Source: Nymphaea colorata (taxonomy: Eukaryota > Streptophyta > Magnoliopsida > Nymphaeales > Nymphaeaceae). From it: a stretch of DNA of 64,000 bases. The notes beneath the pieces were generated by a model that was not told the DNA's origin, searched no databases, and saw nothing but the letters and a program-made list of their open reading frames with translations. Made by a program: the position numbers and the translations under genes. Location of the stretch: assembly GCF_008831285.2 (NCBI RefSeq), contig NC_045143.1, forward strand, positions 7,637,503-7,701,502, read 5' to 3'. Numbering within the stretch: the stretch's first letter is position 1; the number at the start of each line of letters is the position of its first letter. This document shows, piece after piece, positions 10,229-24,900 of this stretch.

Positions 10229-13200
10229 TTACTAAGAAATGGTAAACAAGTAAACAACATAAAAAACATATATCAACATAAACAAGTAAACAACGCACAC
10301 GATATATACCAATGGCTCTTGCAACAGTGTGTTTAAGAAACCTATGAAAAACTTTAAGCATATAGACAAAATACATATCAATATCAAAGTCATCTACTGC
10401 ACATATTGCAAAATTGCAATTGGATGAGGAAAATCATTTACCAAACAACTAACCAGGCCCTTAGACAGTCAAATACTTAGCATTGTGGAACTGGAATCTA
10501 AGTGCTAAATGCTGAAATGGAACGGGTCAGTTTCAGAAAATAAAATATGAAGCGTCAACAAAAAATGCCCAAATCAGTCAACGGAGAAGTCGCTGAACAG
10601 CAGCAGCTGTGTCGCCCTTTGCTGGAGACGTTGCCTCTCGCCGGAAACTGCCGGAAACCGGTTGACGGAGCAGGCAACGTCGCCGGAGAACTCCACATGT
10701 GCTGCTGCTGTGGGTACTACATAGAGTCCTTGACAAAATCGAGGGGTTCTTCGTTTTGTTTAAAAGTAAAAAAGAAAAAAAGCAGCCCTAATTTAAAGAC
10801 GGTTTTGGACTTGGTCAACTTTGACCGAGTCCAAAAATGCCAGATACGTACCCAGCTACGTTGACTTTTCCTGGTACGGTTAAACAAGTACCCGACCCGC
10901 ACCCAAGTGCGTACCGGTACCCATACCGGTATCGCACCAGCATGGTACTGGTATGTGATTTCAGGATTTCATTTTTCATCGGAATTGGTCGTGTAATTGC
11001 TGTCTCATACATGATCCATGATTTTAGATTTAAGATTTTCATGTTCTATGGTTCAGGTCACAAGTTCAGCAAAGAGGGCTCCAAGCAAGCACTTCTAAAT
11101 CTTACTCAAGATCCAGAAAAGGTGCTTCTCCATCAAGTATCTTATCTTGTGTATGAGGATATGATGCTTTACTTCTTATATATAATTTTGTTCTTGTGAT
11201 AGGAGTTCTGGCTGTATTTAGTAGATTGTTAGTTCCTGTATAGAGTGGCAGAGATATGTGCCTACAAAAATTTCACCAGTTCATTTTAGGTATCTCATTG
11301 ATCTTGTTGGTGTTTAGGGTGGAGGATACATTTTTGAGTTTGAAAAGTTTCAAGACAGAGATACCTGTCGAGATTTTGTTGGTAAGCCTCTATAAATAGT
11401 ACATAGCTTGCTTGTTATATACGTTTTTTTTTCTCTTCATTAGAACAAGTTCCCTTCTTTACCTCTTTAAGGTTTCCTTTGTTTCTTAGCTTCTCGATTT
11501 AGGTTATTTCAGGATTCATATTGTGGTTTCTCTAGTGGCTGTTTGGAGAAATTCAATCCCGTTCAAGATACTTTTACTGCAGCTTTTAGATATGCGGTTA
11601 GTTGTCCTCTTTGAACAATCACGTAGTTACTTTCACTGCTGCATTTCTTGCATCTTGATGGACTAGTTGTATTTGAAACCACTAAACGATTAGGTTATAT
11701 TTAAGTAAACTGTGGTTTACATATGATGGCCAGTTACTCTTGAAGCACATGCATGATAGTTAAATGCTGGCATCTAGTATCTAAAGGTGATAATGACATT
11801 GGGCAGCTGTTTTCTAGATGCTGTAAAGATAGTCATGGTTTGTGTTCTGATGAGTTTGTTTTCAGCTATAGCATAGAGCTATGAGTGGCAACCATGCATG
11901 ACAAGAGCTTGGAAGTCAGCATCATATGGGTTTATAGACTTGTAGTGCCTTTGTTCATGGTCGTGTTGGAGCGAGGGCTCCTGCCTATAGCCAATGTGGA
12001 AAATGTGCAATTGACGACTGCAAAACAGATAGACAACATCAGGAGGAGAGAGCCCAAAAAAAAAACCGAACGAGCCTAAGCTAGCTTTCTTGTGCTTTGC
12101 GAAGCTTTGCTTAAGCTCAAGCTGGGTTTACATAACCGTGCATGTGTCAAGATTCATCTTTGGTCTAGTTTATTGGACAATGTGAATCAAGCCAGGCTTT
12201 TGCCAAGCCAAACAACATTCTTGGTCAATGGTTTGGTTTAGAATCTTAAATGCTGCCAAGATAATGAAATTCCTTGTGAAGCGATGCTGGAGAATGCATA
12301 GATTGCTGTGTAGACTTATCATATCCTTGGATATAAAAGTGCCCCATCACGATGGTCTTCGATATGTCAAAATATCCTGCATATTTTGACTAGATGGTGA
12401 TCTTGGGGAATAGCATAGTAGGTCGACTAGTTTCTACATTGACAACAAAGTGCTGTACAATTTTTTAATTAATTTTTAAATGTTCTTTTGTGTACATTTT
12501 TTTGATCATTGTGATTCTTGCGTAATTTTTCTGTCATGGTTTGTACACATGAAGCTGCTGTGCTTTTCTCGTAAGGCTTGCAATGGAAGAAAATTTTATG
12601 GGAAAACACAGAAAATGGCGAAGAAAAATACTATGTTGAAACTTAAAAGATATTTTTAATCTTCTGAGCAGAGGACTATCATGTCATTACAGCTTAAATG
12701 AAATGACTCTTTTATTATTTATAAGGCACAGTATGAAATATATATACTTCTTTACATTTTTCATGAAAAAAGGCTGATTATCGGGTGATCCTTTTTGTTA
12801 TACTTTGTCTATATTTTTTATTTAATAACTCCACATTTTTCTCAAGAAAATTCTCTAGAAAAACATCACATAGGAACTGTGAGTGCCAGTTCTATGTTTA
12901 ACAGGTTCTACTTTGTCACATTCTGGGCAGATGATTAGCATGTCAGTCTAGCTCCGAAATGAAGTTCTTTTCTCAATACAGTTAGCATGATTGTCAATTT
13001 GAAAATTGTACATATTCTCATCTTGTAGTTCTAAACAGAACTTTTAGGGTGTCTTAATATAACTTATAGATCATGTATCAGATTGTAAGGTAGGTTTCTG
13101 TTCTCTTTTTTTCCCTCCACTTTGATGAAATTGTTCCGGACAAACATCACAGTTTACCTGCTTTCTGCTGCTTGAAACTGGAATCCTTCTGAAAAAATTT

Positions 13201-15883
13201 ACGATTCTGGCTTCTGCCCTTCATTCCTGTTAATTTTATTTTTATGGTAACAATCTAAAGACTGTCCGTCTTGGAAGTCATTCTGTTAATCATCATCTCT
13301 AAAAATGACTTTGCATACTTTCTGACGTTTATGATAACCTGTTAAAGACATTGATCTCTAGTTGGTCATTGATGGATTTCCTAGTCAAGACAGTTTATTA
13401 TCCTCATCCAGCCATAGGTTCTAATCTGAGTCTCTGACAACCAAAGAAGGGCTGGATTGCAGAAGTTATAAATAATATGTAAAGCACATTGCTGGTGAAA
13501 ATGAACATGACGAGAACTCCATTGAGTGGTTGGTTTCTGTTGTCAAATTTGGATGCTAGAAGCAGGTTGGTCAGGGCTTGAAAAAGTAGTTGGGACTAGT
13601 CGGTTGACTAAATTAAAATCATTATATACATATAATATATAATATTGGGCATAAACATATGCATGCATGTATGCAAATAATAGTCAAATATATACAGATG
13701 TGGGAAAATTAAAAAAAAAAGAAGATGAAACACCTGGACACACATATATGTAAGCAGGAAAGTAAAGTTATCCATGCCATCCAGATAGTCTCAGTTAAAC
13801 AATATATATAACTTATAACAACAGTGTATATATATACATATCCACAAGTAAATCAAAAGAGATATATATGCAGAACTACATTGTAAGATATATACACATG
13901 GAAAATATGTGCACATAAGAGAGAGGGGCAACAGTTAGCTGTTTTTATGGCAGAGACAAGTTTCCGAAATCCTCAAGAATAAAGGGAAAAGTTTCACCCA
14001 AATGTGATTGCTGGTGAGTACCTGGGATACATTAATTATTGATCAGTTATCCTTTTGGCCAACTAGTACCTGGTGACTTTGAGGCCAAGGACTAGCTGCT
14101 GACCAGCGACTGGGCAGATTGGGGGGCCTAGTCAGACTGATTATTTGCTAATTTGAGAACAAATGAAATTACTTTTGCCTAAAGCTTTATCTGATTGGCA
14201 GAAATTTTGTACCCAATCATGGTAGACTTGAGATGATTAATAATTTAATAACGAAGAAATGCAGAAATATGTAGTATTCTACGTTATTGGAAATATAAGG
14301 ATGTAGAAGTTTCCATTTTGATACTTGCAATTGGGCAGGTAAAACTCTTGGGAAGATCCAATCTGCAGCTGCAAGTGGGCAGGGGGCTAATGCTGTTTCT
14401 GAAAGATCTGCTGTTGCAGTCCAGGATGAGCAACTTAGCGCAGAAGAGATGGAGCATAGGATGAAACTACTTAGAGACAACATGTTAGTTATTCAACAAA
14501 CATGCATTTTCCGAACATTATTGTATGATGTATGGATTTGTGAATTGGAATTTGCTTACTCTCCAGCTTTCCTATCTTTTCCATTTACATTGCAATGCAT
14601 GAACTCTTCTGTCAATCTTGTTAAGTTGTTGAAAATTTATGTTGCTTCTGGCAGCTTCTTTTAAGGACCTGTTCCTCCTCCTTGCAAAAGATTCTCATTG
14701 TCGATAGTTCATGACAAACTTGATTAAGCTAAATAGTGGGTGGTTGTATTATCTGCCTGTTGTAAAGCTAGTGTGAATGTGCGTATAGATGATAGACCAA
14801 ATAATTTTCATGCTCTTTCTGTTAGGTACTCCTGGTTCATAAGGGCTTTCGCTCATACTGTAAAATTGAGCCTTATGGAAGCCTTCTGCCATTCCAAAGG
14901 GCACATAATCAGGTTTAGTTCCTGTGGTAAGTTGTTATGCTAGCTGCCATGCTTGGGTACTATTGCCATAGAACAAATAATCATTACAGTACTGACATGG
15001 AAGGGAATACTGAAAAACATGGATACCAAAATAATTTGGCCATTGATTTGCAGAATGACTGTCAGAAAGTTTAGCTGCTAAAATTGATGAGGTGGGAAGT
15101 ATTTTATAATTTTATTTTCTTTTGGGTCTATTTCTGCAAACCATGGTCAAAACTATTGTTCTAGATTTTTTATCGGTGATACTTTTCTCATGTCATCAAA
15201 AAGTTTGTTTCTCTCAAGAAAATCAGAGGAATTCAAAATTTGAAATATGAAAATAAAAAATTATGAAAGTTTGAGTCTTTTACTAATACACATACAAAAA
15301 CATAGGTAAAGATTCAAAATAGTTACTAAAACGTTTGAACTTTGAACCCTCAAAAACTTGAAATATAAAAAACAAAATTTTCCTGAAAAACACAAAAAAT
15401 CATAATAATGACCTCTGTTTTGCTTTGGAAATAATTTCATATGTCATTCTTGTTGACTTTTTTCATTTCCCTTATTTCTTCTTCTTTGACGTTATATTTT
15501 GAGAAAAAATGCAATGTTTGTGATAATGTTTTGAACTAGTATTTTTTTTAAATTCAAAAGTTTGTTTTTCTTGAGAAAATCTTGGGATATCAAAAACTTA
15601 AAAATGTAAAATAAAAATTATGAAAACTTAAAACTTTTCCTATTTCTTACAAAAACATTTTTTTTTAATTTTAAGTACTTATTAAAATGCTAAAAACCTA
15701 GAACACTTAAAGTTAAAATATGAAAATTAAAAATTTCTTGAGAAAATGCTAAAATATCACCATAAAATCTGATATTTCTTTTTGGAAATATTTTCAATTA
15801 TCATTATTTTTGACTTTTTTCCTTTTTCCTTATTATTTATTTTTAACATTATAGTTTGAGAAAAATAACAATATTTTTGACAA

Positions 15884-15942
<59 letters not shown>

Positions 15943-18900
15943 GCATGTATGCCTATATGTATATACTATTTATAGATATATTGATCTTCCGAATATGCTA
16001 TGTCATGCAGGTACTCCTCTTAAGGAGGAGTACCCGTATGGTACGGGTATGGCCCTGGTGCGGTCAACACAGTATCGGGTACGGTCAACGTACCCGGGAT
16101 CATTTTTGTCCATTCTTGGACTCGGTCAACTTTGACCAGGTCCAAAGTTGCCCAGTTTTTGAGTTGAAAATTAAAAATCCCCCTCTCTTTTCTTGTTTCC
16201 TTTTTCACTCTAAACCTTTCTTTTTCATAGTTCATCCCAATTTTTCATTTAAAATCTTCCATACAATGTTTCGAAAATCAATTCCTTTTCTATAACTTGA
16301 CTCTTCGATAATAGTGTGAGCCATAACCACAGCGATGTCAATATATCTTAAAAGTGTGACCTGTTGCTCTTTCTAATCTTGATGATGCGACGGAGAATCA
16401 AGAAAGCTGATATATTTGTATGTTAATTACTTCCATACTGTGTTTTGTGAGTATGTTATTCATTTTGAAATTTTTTGACATACATATATATATATATATG
16501 TCTGCGTGTGTGTACGGCCGTACCCCCGCACTCAAATTTTTTGAAAATGGTCCGTACCCGTACCCGCACCCGTATTCGTACCTATGTGACACAGCTAATA
16601 TGTTTTCTTGTGTACTGAACTAATAATAGGAGACAGTTTTACTACAGAACTTTAACAGACAAGTTTGACTAGGTTGAGGATAATGAGCTTTTGATGTAGT
16701 ACTTTTGGGTTTTTGTTTATTGTTTTGGGTTTTAGAAATTAAAATTAGAGATCTAAAGTTGGTGTTTAGGAAGTTAGAGTATTTTTTATGCTCTATGACA
16801 TTGACAACAGTAATCTTAATTGGTGAATCAACCTTTAAACTTGAAAACTACCTCATGAAATTCAATCATTCAATCTTTTGGTTATGTTTAATGTGTTTGT
16901 GTTACCGTGCATTTCAATTGTTTTGTTGTTATAAGTTGATAGTCATATAATTTTGATTGAGGACTGTTGCAGTTTTGTTGTCAGTTTGAACAATCAATAT
17001 TTCATATTATTGGTTCCTTTTTCGTTCTGGGATCACTTAATGCACCTAATCCTGCTTAGTCCTACTCCTGCCTAGCATCTAGGCTGTACTTGTTGTCTAG
17101 GCTGCAGTTAGTTCTTGTAGAACATAGTTCAGGATGCATAGCTATATGTTATTTTTGTCTTTTAACAGCTTTTACTCCAAGGTAATTTCTAATTTGATTT
17201 CTTTAAATATTTCACAATGAACTCTCACATGGCCCTGTCTGCTTCTTTTGTCAGTTGTCACTATTAGAGGACCTGAGTTTTGTTATTCTATGAAATGGAA
17301 AATTACTTACTACACAGATATATGTTTAACTGAACAAATGATCTGTCCAATCATATATAGTAAAAGTTGCTTATTTTGAGTGAGAGAAATTTTGATAGTG
17401 CAATTGAGTTTATCCTTTTCTGCAACCAGAGATGGACTTGAGGTATAGGACTGTTTATTTGTGTGTTTTTTTTTAAGGTGTACATTGTGGAGACTTTGGC
17501 TTGAACTTGTCTTTTCTCATGTCTGATTTTTCTTCCTATCATCATTTTACAGTGAGCTACAGAAGCTGCATAAACAATTCGTCATTGCTGGTGTTCTGAC
17601 AGAGGCTGAGTTCTGGGCTACTAGAAAGGTTTAATTTATTTGATCAAGTTACACATTTCTGACTTGGAGAATGTATTGATAATAAATATACCATGGTCCT
17701 TTTCTTTTGCTGGTTCCTATTTGTGCAGAATTTGCTTGATCGTGGAACCTATCGGCAACCGAAGCAACGCACTGGTTTTAAAAGTGCCATGCTTGCAGAT
17801 ATTAGGCCATCTACTGATGGTCGGGTACATCTCTTTTTCTTTAAGCAGTTTTGTTATTTTCTTCATTAGTATGCTTCTCTTATGCAGTTGTATATTAATT
17901 TAGCTACATTTAGGAAGAAAAGAAATTTTGAAGGTTCCGACTTTTTGAATTTTTTTGCTACGAGTAGGACTTTCAAATGGCTAGGGAATCTGTTTGTATT
18001 TTCTTTTCAAAATTCAAGGTCTAAAATTTTTATTTGAAGCTGCCAACAAAATAGTTTTGTCACCATTTCTATGGTTGAAATTTTTATTGAGGCTTTATGG
18101 CATTCAAATTACACATATTACTTTGAAGGCTGATGAAGGGGGTGTTTTATATAATGAGCAGAATGAAGAAATTGAGTTTCTAACTTTGCCAATCAGAATT
18201 GTTGTTGGTGCAATAGTTGCTAAAAGTGCATGTCTAATAAACTTGTCTGACTAACTTTTCCAGTATGGAGTCGTGTCACAAAAAACACACAAAAAAAACA
18301 CGATAAATAAAATTGGCGTTTAAAACTAAAAAAAACGTTAAAAATGAAAAAACACTTTTTTTTCATTTTTTTCATATTAATGTCTAACAGTTTTTTCATT
18401 TTCTATTTTATTTTTGTTGCAAATCTACTTAATTTTAATGTTTGCATTATTAGTTTCTCACTTATTTTATTTTCCCCTCATTTTTAGTTTTTTTTTTTTA
18501 AATTTTTAAAAATTTACCGTATTTTTTCCCTTTTCTTCAAGCTTGCCATATTATACCCGAGAAAAACCTTACCGTTTAAAACTCCAAAACGTTATTTGTG
18601 GCTATGGTATGGGCTGAATGCTTAGTATATCTAATGTATGAATTAATGTACCCTAAAATTGTGCATTTTCTCCTGGTCATTTTTGTTTTCCAACTCCTTT
18701 ATGTTGCCTTTTCAGACAAATAAAGTGACGTTCAACTTGACTGCAGAAATAATTCATCAGGTATTTTTTCATTTAAAGCATTTCTTCACCAGCCATCATT
18801 TGGTTATTGATTTTCTATATGGGTTGATTTTGTGTGTTATAGTTATTGTTTCATTTGTTGCTTTGGTTTCTAGCTTTTGGTTCTTAATGCTTAAGGAAAG

Positions 18901-21900
18901 AAGCAATGCCCAATGTATGAACTTGCATGGAAGATTGTGTTATATTCCTTTTCATAATGTGAGGATTTGTTCTGTTCTTTCACAAACTTATTTATAAAAT
19001 GTTTGTTTGAATGAAGCAGTCAGATGAATATCCACATCATTAACGTAGACATTATTTTAGTTCTTTCAGCGGGAAACAGTCTCATACCGCTCTAGACCAA
19101 TCAGTACAAGTAATGACATTTTGACAAAAAGATTTTTTCTTTTGAGGTATATCATCATGGCAGTATTTGGACAAAGGAAATTGTGTTAGAACATGTTCAT
19201 TTCTAATACATTGATCGTATCGTATCAATTTAATTGCTAAAGAATGTGGCTATTCAGATTTACATGAAATGTGAAATGTAAGAAAAATACGAACTGAATG
19301 TATTATCTGAATTTAGATGTCCCTCAATGTCATACAAAGGAAAATGTTATTCTAGTTGCCAGAGACATGATTAACAGGGAACAAGGAACATAAGATTATA
19401 CACTGCATTGTATGACAATGCAATGCTAAATTTAAGTAGGTTGTAATTTGAAACATTGTGAGAAGGAAAGACTGAGGTCCCTTTGATGCAGACAGATAAA
19501 TTTGTTATTTTTTCTGAAGATGAAAGCTTGAAGTGATTGCTCCTCTTTCCTCTTTTTTTCCCCCAAATTTACTGTGGCATTTAATGAATTAGTGTTTAAT
19601 ATTTACTGCGCTGTTTTGGCATGCAAAGAAAGTGTTATCTTTGCTGTGGATCTGATGGATCAGCACTCTTTTCAATTTTACAATGTGAAGTTGTGCCTTC
19701 TCTTCCTAATTTTGCTTTAACTTGATTTCATGGAAATTGTACAGATCTTCGCTGAAAAACCAGCTGTACATCGGGCTTTTCTAAATTTAGTACCAGGCAA
19801 GGTATTGTAACAGTTTCTTGTTGCTTGATGTCATGTAAACTGGATGGCACCACACCCCTGAAGCAAAAGACTACATCTTGTCCGTTTCTTCAATTGGTCG
19901 AAGTAGAACTCATTGCATGTGATTTGGCTCATGCTGTTGGTCCAACATATGCTTTTTTTCAGCCAATGAGCTTTACATCTCTCAATGGATTCATAAAACG
20001 ATGTTTTGTGCTTAACAGATGACAGAAAAAGATTTCTGGACAAAATATTGCAGAGCGGAGTATCTTAATAAAACGAGAAATTCTGTAGCAGCTGCAGCAG
20101 AGGCTGCTGAAGATGAGGAGCTTGCTGTCTTCTTGAAGCATGATGATATATTGGCCAATGAAGCTCGTCGGAAGGTGCTTACAATTGTGAAAGAGGATTA
20201 ATGTTGCCAATCAGTTTTGAAGATATCTTGCGCTATGTTTGTTCTTCTCTCTTAGTCATCAATATAAGTTTGACTAGCATTGAAATTGATGTTTTTGAGG
20301 ACCACTTCATCTCAGGTTCTTACAGGCCATAATGGTATGAAAATTACAAAATACTTTTTGGGAACCTGGTTGGTTTGCCAAACGAGTACTTGGTCATGGT
20401 TTTGGAAATAGGCCTACATGTCTTCATCGTTTTCTGAACCTTTGGCCAATCCTGGTTCTTAGTCTATGTCACATGGGTGTTCCTAAAGAGCTGCTGCACC
20501 TGCGTTGACAGAATCAGGTGCTAGTGCTGGTGCAGCTCTGACATGGCACGTCTGCTGCAGTCAAACAGACTAGGCTAAAACTGACCATTTTAGATGCACA
20601 CCTCACTAAATTATCCCTAGAACAAATGTTTATAGTGACTAAAATGTAAATATAGATAAATGAGGCTATTGAACAGTTACCTGACTAGATAATAGATTTT
20701 ATATATATATATATATATATCCTTGCTGCACCCACACCTAATTTTTTTTTAAAATTGTCACACCCTCTCATCCGCACCTTCACCTGCACCTCCCAGCCAT
20801 GTGACATAGTTGTTAGTCCTTCAGTCCCTTGGATGCAACAAATGAACAAAGACTAACATGTTCTCAGGGTCTGACTCGTCCAGCATTTATTCTCCCTAGC
20901 TAAGGGTAGAGGTTTCTTGCCAGCATCAATGACTTCAGTTTTCACTCATTAAGTTTCACAGCACGAAATGCTTTGAAGTCTGTTATGATTGACAACCATC
21001 TCTTCCAAATATTGGATACGTTTTCCATCTATAGTTATGCAAATCAATGCCATCTGAAACATGCATTTAACTTATTTAAGTCACTGATTTTTGTATATTT
21101 CAACCGCTACCACTAAATTCAAGAATGATGAACGATTCTATGGTGCTCATGGATTTTGCTAACAGTGCGATCCTTCATTGCACTAGATCTCTAACTTCTT
21201 GGAAAACTTAATGACTTCCTGATCTCTGTGTGTTTCTTCATAATTTAATTTTGGTTCATGTAAAAGATGAATTTCCTTGGACTGTATGATCAGTGAAGAG
21301 AATGTAATACATTTCTCTATTGCTACTTATAATTATAAGATGCTGGTACAGTGGTACTCTTCTCTATTTGCTTCACTGTATGTTTGTGGCCCAGATTCGA
21401 AGGGTTGATCCAACAGTGGACATGGAAGCTGATATTGGAGATGATTACATGCATCTGCCGGTAATTACAAATTTTTTTCCTACTTTTTCACGTGAAACAG
21501 CATATCTTGATATTGTTAATCATTTTGTCCTAATGATGGTAGTAATCAACCACTTCGTGGTTAATGAATAGACGATGAAGCAAACTTTGATTTTGTAAAA
21601 GCAGTTTGTCGTTCCTTTATTGAAATTCTTGAATTTCTGTTCAAGTTGGAGAATGGTGGGTTTGGCAGGCTGCTTAGAGCTTGCATTTTTGTGGCTTTTG
21701 TTTGTAGTGCCAGAGGTGCCCTCGTTTCTCTTTTTTCCTGTTTGCTGGGGATAAAGAAAAGAGGAAAGAGGATGGGATGGGAGGGACCTTCTGAGGACCA
21801 GATTGTTTTGTGGGCCTGCTCGGTGAGAGGTAAACCTCAGGTGAACCCCAGGGACTACACCTAACGAGGATGCCATGGATGGCTCTAGGTTCTCAGTGTC

Positions 21901-24900
21901 AGTGCAGTCCCACTAATACTGATTCAAGATGCTTTAGAAGTTATTCTCATTCTCTTGTGATAGCTTTGTGTTATTTTCCATGACTGGCAATCTGAATTGG
22001 AAAAGGGAAAAATAGCAGATCCAGAAATTTTCACAGCTTAACTTTGTAGCTTTACCCTTTTATGAAGTTCAATTTTTTGCATGTAAGTAGAGGTTTGTAG
22101 GTGTTGGGACAGCCAATTAGATAGAGCATACAAGAGTAAGTTTGCATGTGTGTATGTTGCTGTCGCCATCAGTATGTTATTTTGACATATAATTGTTAAA
22201 AGCTGCAAGTTAGGCATTTAGAAAGTCATGTTTTTACCATATTTTCATAGTAACCTATGAAAAACTGTGAACAAAAAACTATTACTGCAGCATGAATTAC
22301 ATTTATATGAATCTTTAGGAACTTCTGTTGTGATGTACTTATTGAGTGCAATATTTGCATTTCATTGTAGCTTCTCTAGTACACAGCCACTATTAGAATT
22401 CTGTGGGGGATGGACAGTAAAAGGTTCAGCCACGAGCCATTTGTTTTTCTAGTACCATAATTTTTAACATGTCTTGAGGTGTGAAGAAGGTTTAAGTTTG
22501 TATATTGTTGAACTTTCTATTGTTAAGGTTCTTAATTTAGACTAATATAAGAATTTTAAGTGAATGATTTAATTCCAAGGGAATATGTGGACATTGTGAT
22601 TTGCACGTTGGTTGTGTCCTGGTAAGATTTTGCTTGTTTTTGTCTTAACTCTTAAGTAATGTCATCCTGATTTTACTACTGAGATGAAAATGAGGTTAAT
22701 CATTAATACCTTGCTTTTAAAAATGATTGGACATGACTAGAATATGCCAAGAATATATGAGGCTCTTGGGTGGACGAGATTGTTTTCTTTTTCCGCCTCT
22801 GAATCCGCACAATTTGGTTTTCATGTGGTTTGCATTTTAAGAGTTGCATGTTTTTCTGTGACAAGTATTTCTGTTTTCCATGCACAATACTGCAGCAAAT
22901 TATTGTATCGTATATTTTGATCTTTGCTTGACATATCGTTTTATTCTCCTTGGCCTACAGGGTCATGGGATTCTTCATGATGGCATGGATAACATTGATG
23001 GTGCAAATGAATTCTCGAGGACATTACTACAAGACCTTAATCGGCATGCATCTGTTGTACTTGAAGGAAGAATGTTGGGTAGGTTGGTTCAGTTTGTCGG
23101 CAATGCAGTCTCATGCTCACTTATTTTTTTTCATGCCTCAAGGCTTAAACTTCTTCCAGCTTCGGGCCATGTCACCTTTTGGAGCCTCTTCTATTTTATG
23201 AAGTTGCCTCTGGAAATTGTAGTTGCTATGGGAATGAAAAAACTAAATATATTTTGTCAACTACTTTTAACTATTTTTTGGTCTACACTTTTCAATCGAA
23301 GGTGTCTGGAAGTCAGATACAGGTAGCTCAAGACCTCAAAAGGACTAGACTGGACTAGTCAATCCAAGTACACACACAAGCAAACATATGTAGGGATTAG
23401 TGAGCTGATCAATGACTAAGCTGACTAATTTGACTAGACTGACAAGTTAGTTACTTATTTGATAAGACAACTTGGTTGAAAATTGACTGAACGACTAGTT
23501 GGCAAACTAATCGAGATTTTAACCAAGTTTGCAACTGATCTCGAGGTCTTTGAAAAGTAAATGACCTGACATTGTTAATTGGTTCTGCAAAAGAACTACA
23601 GAAAGTAGTTCTTAGGAGAGGGAATTTTGTTCTATACTTCTATTTACCCTTTTCAATAGATTAGAAATAATGGACTTGAGATGCTAACTTGACTTCATAT
23701 TTTGGTTGATAATGGCTGATGTGTCTTTGTAATTACATCCTTCCACATGTTTCAGCTTTTCAATTTTGGGTGGATATATTCATTGTCTTCTTGTATGTAA
23801 TGTGTATGTCACTGCAGATGTGGAGCTAAGAGATACAAGGACCGTTGCAGAAGCACTTGCAAGGTCCAAACAGGGTTAGCAGCTTTTTTGTTTTATCTCG
23901 TCTAATTCATACCATTCAGAGCAAGAGTGGCTCTTCTCACCTGATGACTCTTTTGCAGCTGAAGTTGCTAATGAAATATCGGAGGAGGAAGCAAACCAAA
24001 AACGATTAGAGAGAGTGTTCCAAATGACTGAAATGGATGACCTTCAGGCACCTCATCAACTTCCTTTTGCACCTCTTTGCATCAAGGTGGTGAATAACTG
24101 GCAGGTTGTTGGCATGCCTATTTTACAGTAGGGTTTCTAACTCTTATTATTTTAGGACCCACGTGAGTACTTTGAATCTCAACAAGCCAGCACCCTTAAA
24201 GCGTTAGGAGAAAGTGGTGCTGATGCCAAAACAAGTGCTTGCAATCTGAGGACAGAGGAAGTCTATGATTCTTTTAGGAAGCATATTTCCCATATGCGAA
24301 CTGTGGGATTGAAAAATCCAGTTATTCAGCTTGATGTTGCTGCCAAGGTAAGATCCTAAAGAGTAAAGAGAGATTTTTGTGACATGACAACTAAAAATAA
24401 AAGTGTATTGGAAAGTGTTGCTGTGTCCTGTGAATCAGTGGCTATCAACTTATGGTAGTATGTATTATCAGGATCTATCTGATCTTATTTCTGAGCCCAT
24501 TGAAATATGTGATCAGTGAAGTTGCTGTACTGGGATCCCCTTTACAGCACAATTCCACCAAATTTATTTCTTATTACATGGTTTTGAGTTATTTGTTGAT
24601 TGCATGATGAACTTGATGGCCTATTGCAATTGAACATTCTGTGTTTGCTTATTGTGATGGTTTTCAAATCTTACCATGTAAAGCAAAGAAGGTAATCAAT
24701 CTGTTCTTTTTTTGGTTTTATAAGTGGGTTTTCTGTTCTCTGAAAATAAGGCTGATAACAGCCAAAAACATATTCCCTCAAAAAGCATCAAAGCCACCAC
24801 AGAAATATGTAACGAATCAGAACATAATAGCAGTGTCCTCCATCGGGAGATCATCCCTTATTTATATACATCAAAACATAATAAAGAGGGAAGAAAGGCC

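Noticed and set aside
21520-21876. A 118-codon minus-strand frame in a TFB1 intron
   Set aside because: It lies between well-supported TFB1 exons, has low-complexity composition and no similarity I recognise.
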